A DNA stretch of 7,368 nucleotides from Nitrospinota bacterium (lineage in GTDB: Bacteria; Tectomicrobia; Entotheonellia; J063): NCBI GenBank assembly GCA_003696125.1, contig RFHZ01000265.1, positions 1 to 7,368 of the forward strand. Direction: 5' to 3'. Shown piece by piece: positions 7,217 through 7,368 of this stretch; positions within the stretch are counted from its first letter, which is position 1; every line of letters starts with the position of its first letter. The notes beneath the pieces were generated by a model, which worked only from the letters and a program-made list of their open reading frames with translations, did no database searches and was not told where the DNA came from. A program made the position numbers and the translations under genes.

Positions 7217-7222
7217 ATTATA
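7217..7222 (-). promoter_or_regulatory. Candidate -10 element of the MATE/aldolase operon
   Basis: TATAAT on the minus strand (7222-7217) is a perfect -10 hexamer, placing a start near 7210 and a leader of about 55 nt before the MATE ATG. No good -35 lies at 16-18 bp (ATGCCG or GATGCC), so the promoter may be activator-dependent or otherwise weak. Confidence 0.5.
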
Positions 7223-7272
7223 CACCCTTGCGCCCTTTCCGGCATCAGAAATTCTCTCTTTTTGCTGGAAGA

Positions 7273-7295
7273 CAGGCACAAAAGACCAGGCACAA
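7273..7295. repeat. Short tandem direct repeat upstream of the MATE promoter
   Basis: CAGGCACAA occurs at 7273-7281 and again at 7287-7295, a period of 14 bp. On the minus strand this reads TTGTGCCTG twice, centred about 60 bp upstream of the predicted start site, the usual place for an activator site. It is short enough to be chance. Confidence 0.35.
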
Positions 7296-7330
7296 GGGGA
7301 TTAAAGCACCACAGAGGCACCGGACACCTG

Positions 7331-7358
7331 GTAGGGGCGCAGCGCGCTGCGCCCCTAC
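7331..7358. repeat. Perfect 28-bp palindrome, REP-like copy 3
   Basis: The half-site GTAGGGGCGCAGCG is followed directly by its exact reverse complement, giving a perfect 28-bp palindrome with no loop. GTAGGGGCGCAGC and GCTGCGCC are shared with the minus strand of copies 1 and 2, and a CACCTG precedes GTAGGGG or TAGGGG in copies 1 and 3, so all three appear to belong to one repeat family. It lies upstream of the MATE gene, while copies 1 and 2 lie downstream of the aldolase gene. Confidence 0.8.
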
Positions 7359-7368
7359 TCAGTCCTCA

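Noticed and set aside
7111-7320. 69-codon minus-strand frame upstream of the MATE gene
   Set aside because: It spans the predicted promoter and overlaps the MATE start out of frame; there is no good ribosome site and no recognisable content.

Overview
The window is a gene-dense stretch of a bacterial chromosome with moderately high GC. It holds six protein genes: five on the minus strand and one, cut by the left edge, on the plus strand. Strong Shine-Dalgarno sequences, sigma70-type promoters, a PAS-GGDEF protein and a Sec signal peptide all fit a bacterium, probably Gram-negative. The elongation factor G resembles, from memory, the paralogous EF-Gs of Desulfobacterota and related phyla. That placement is a weak inference, and no ribosomal or marker RNA gene is present to support it.

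Layout, left to right. 1-555 (+) is the C-terminal part of a calcineurin-like metallophosphoesterase. It meets the 3' end of a complete EF-G gene, 543-2603 (-), tail to tail with a 13-bp overlap. 2604-2890 is non-coding and carries the likely fusA promoter and a long imperfect inverted repeat. 2891-3733 (-) encodes a soluble PAS-GGDEF diguanylate cyclase. 3783-4376 (-) encodes an unrecognised exported cysteine-rich protein. These two probably form one transcript from a perfect-consensus promoter at 4404-4431. 4432-4638 is non-coding and contains two copies of a palindromic repeat. 4639-5763 (-) is a PLP-dependent D-threonine aldolase/D-serine dehydratase-like enzyme. 5777-7156 (-) is a MATE-family transporter lying 13 bp upstream of it, so the two form a tight operon. 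7157-7368 holds the MATE leader, a good -10 element, a short direct repeat and a third, perfect 28-bp copy of the palindrome.

Functionally the window is a set of small units rather than one pathway: translation (EF-G), c-di-GMP signalling next to a secreted protein, and a transporter paired with a D-amino-acid enzyme. I see no CRISPR array, transposase, tRNA or rRNA. The least explained parts are the exported cysteine-rich protein paired with the cyclase, the MATE/aldolase operon bracketed by palindromic repeats, and the structured DNA upstream of fusA.
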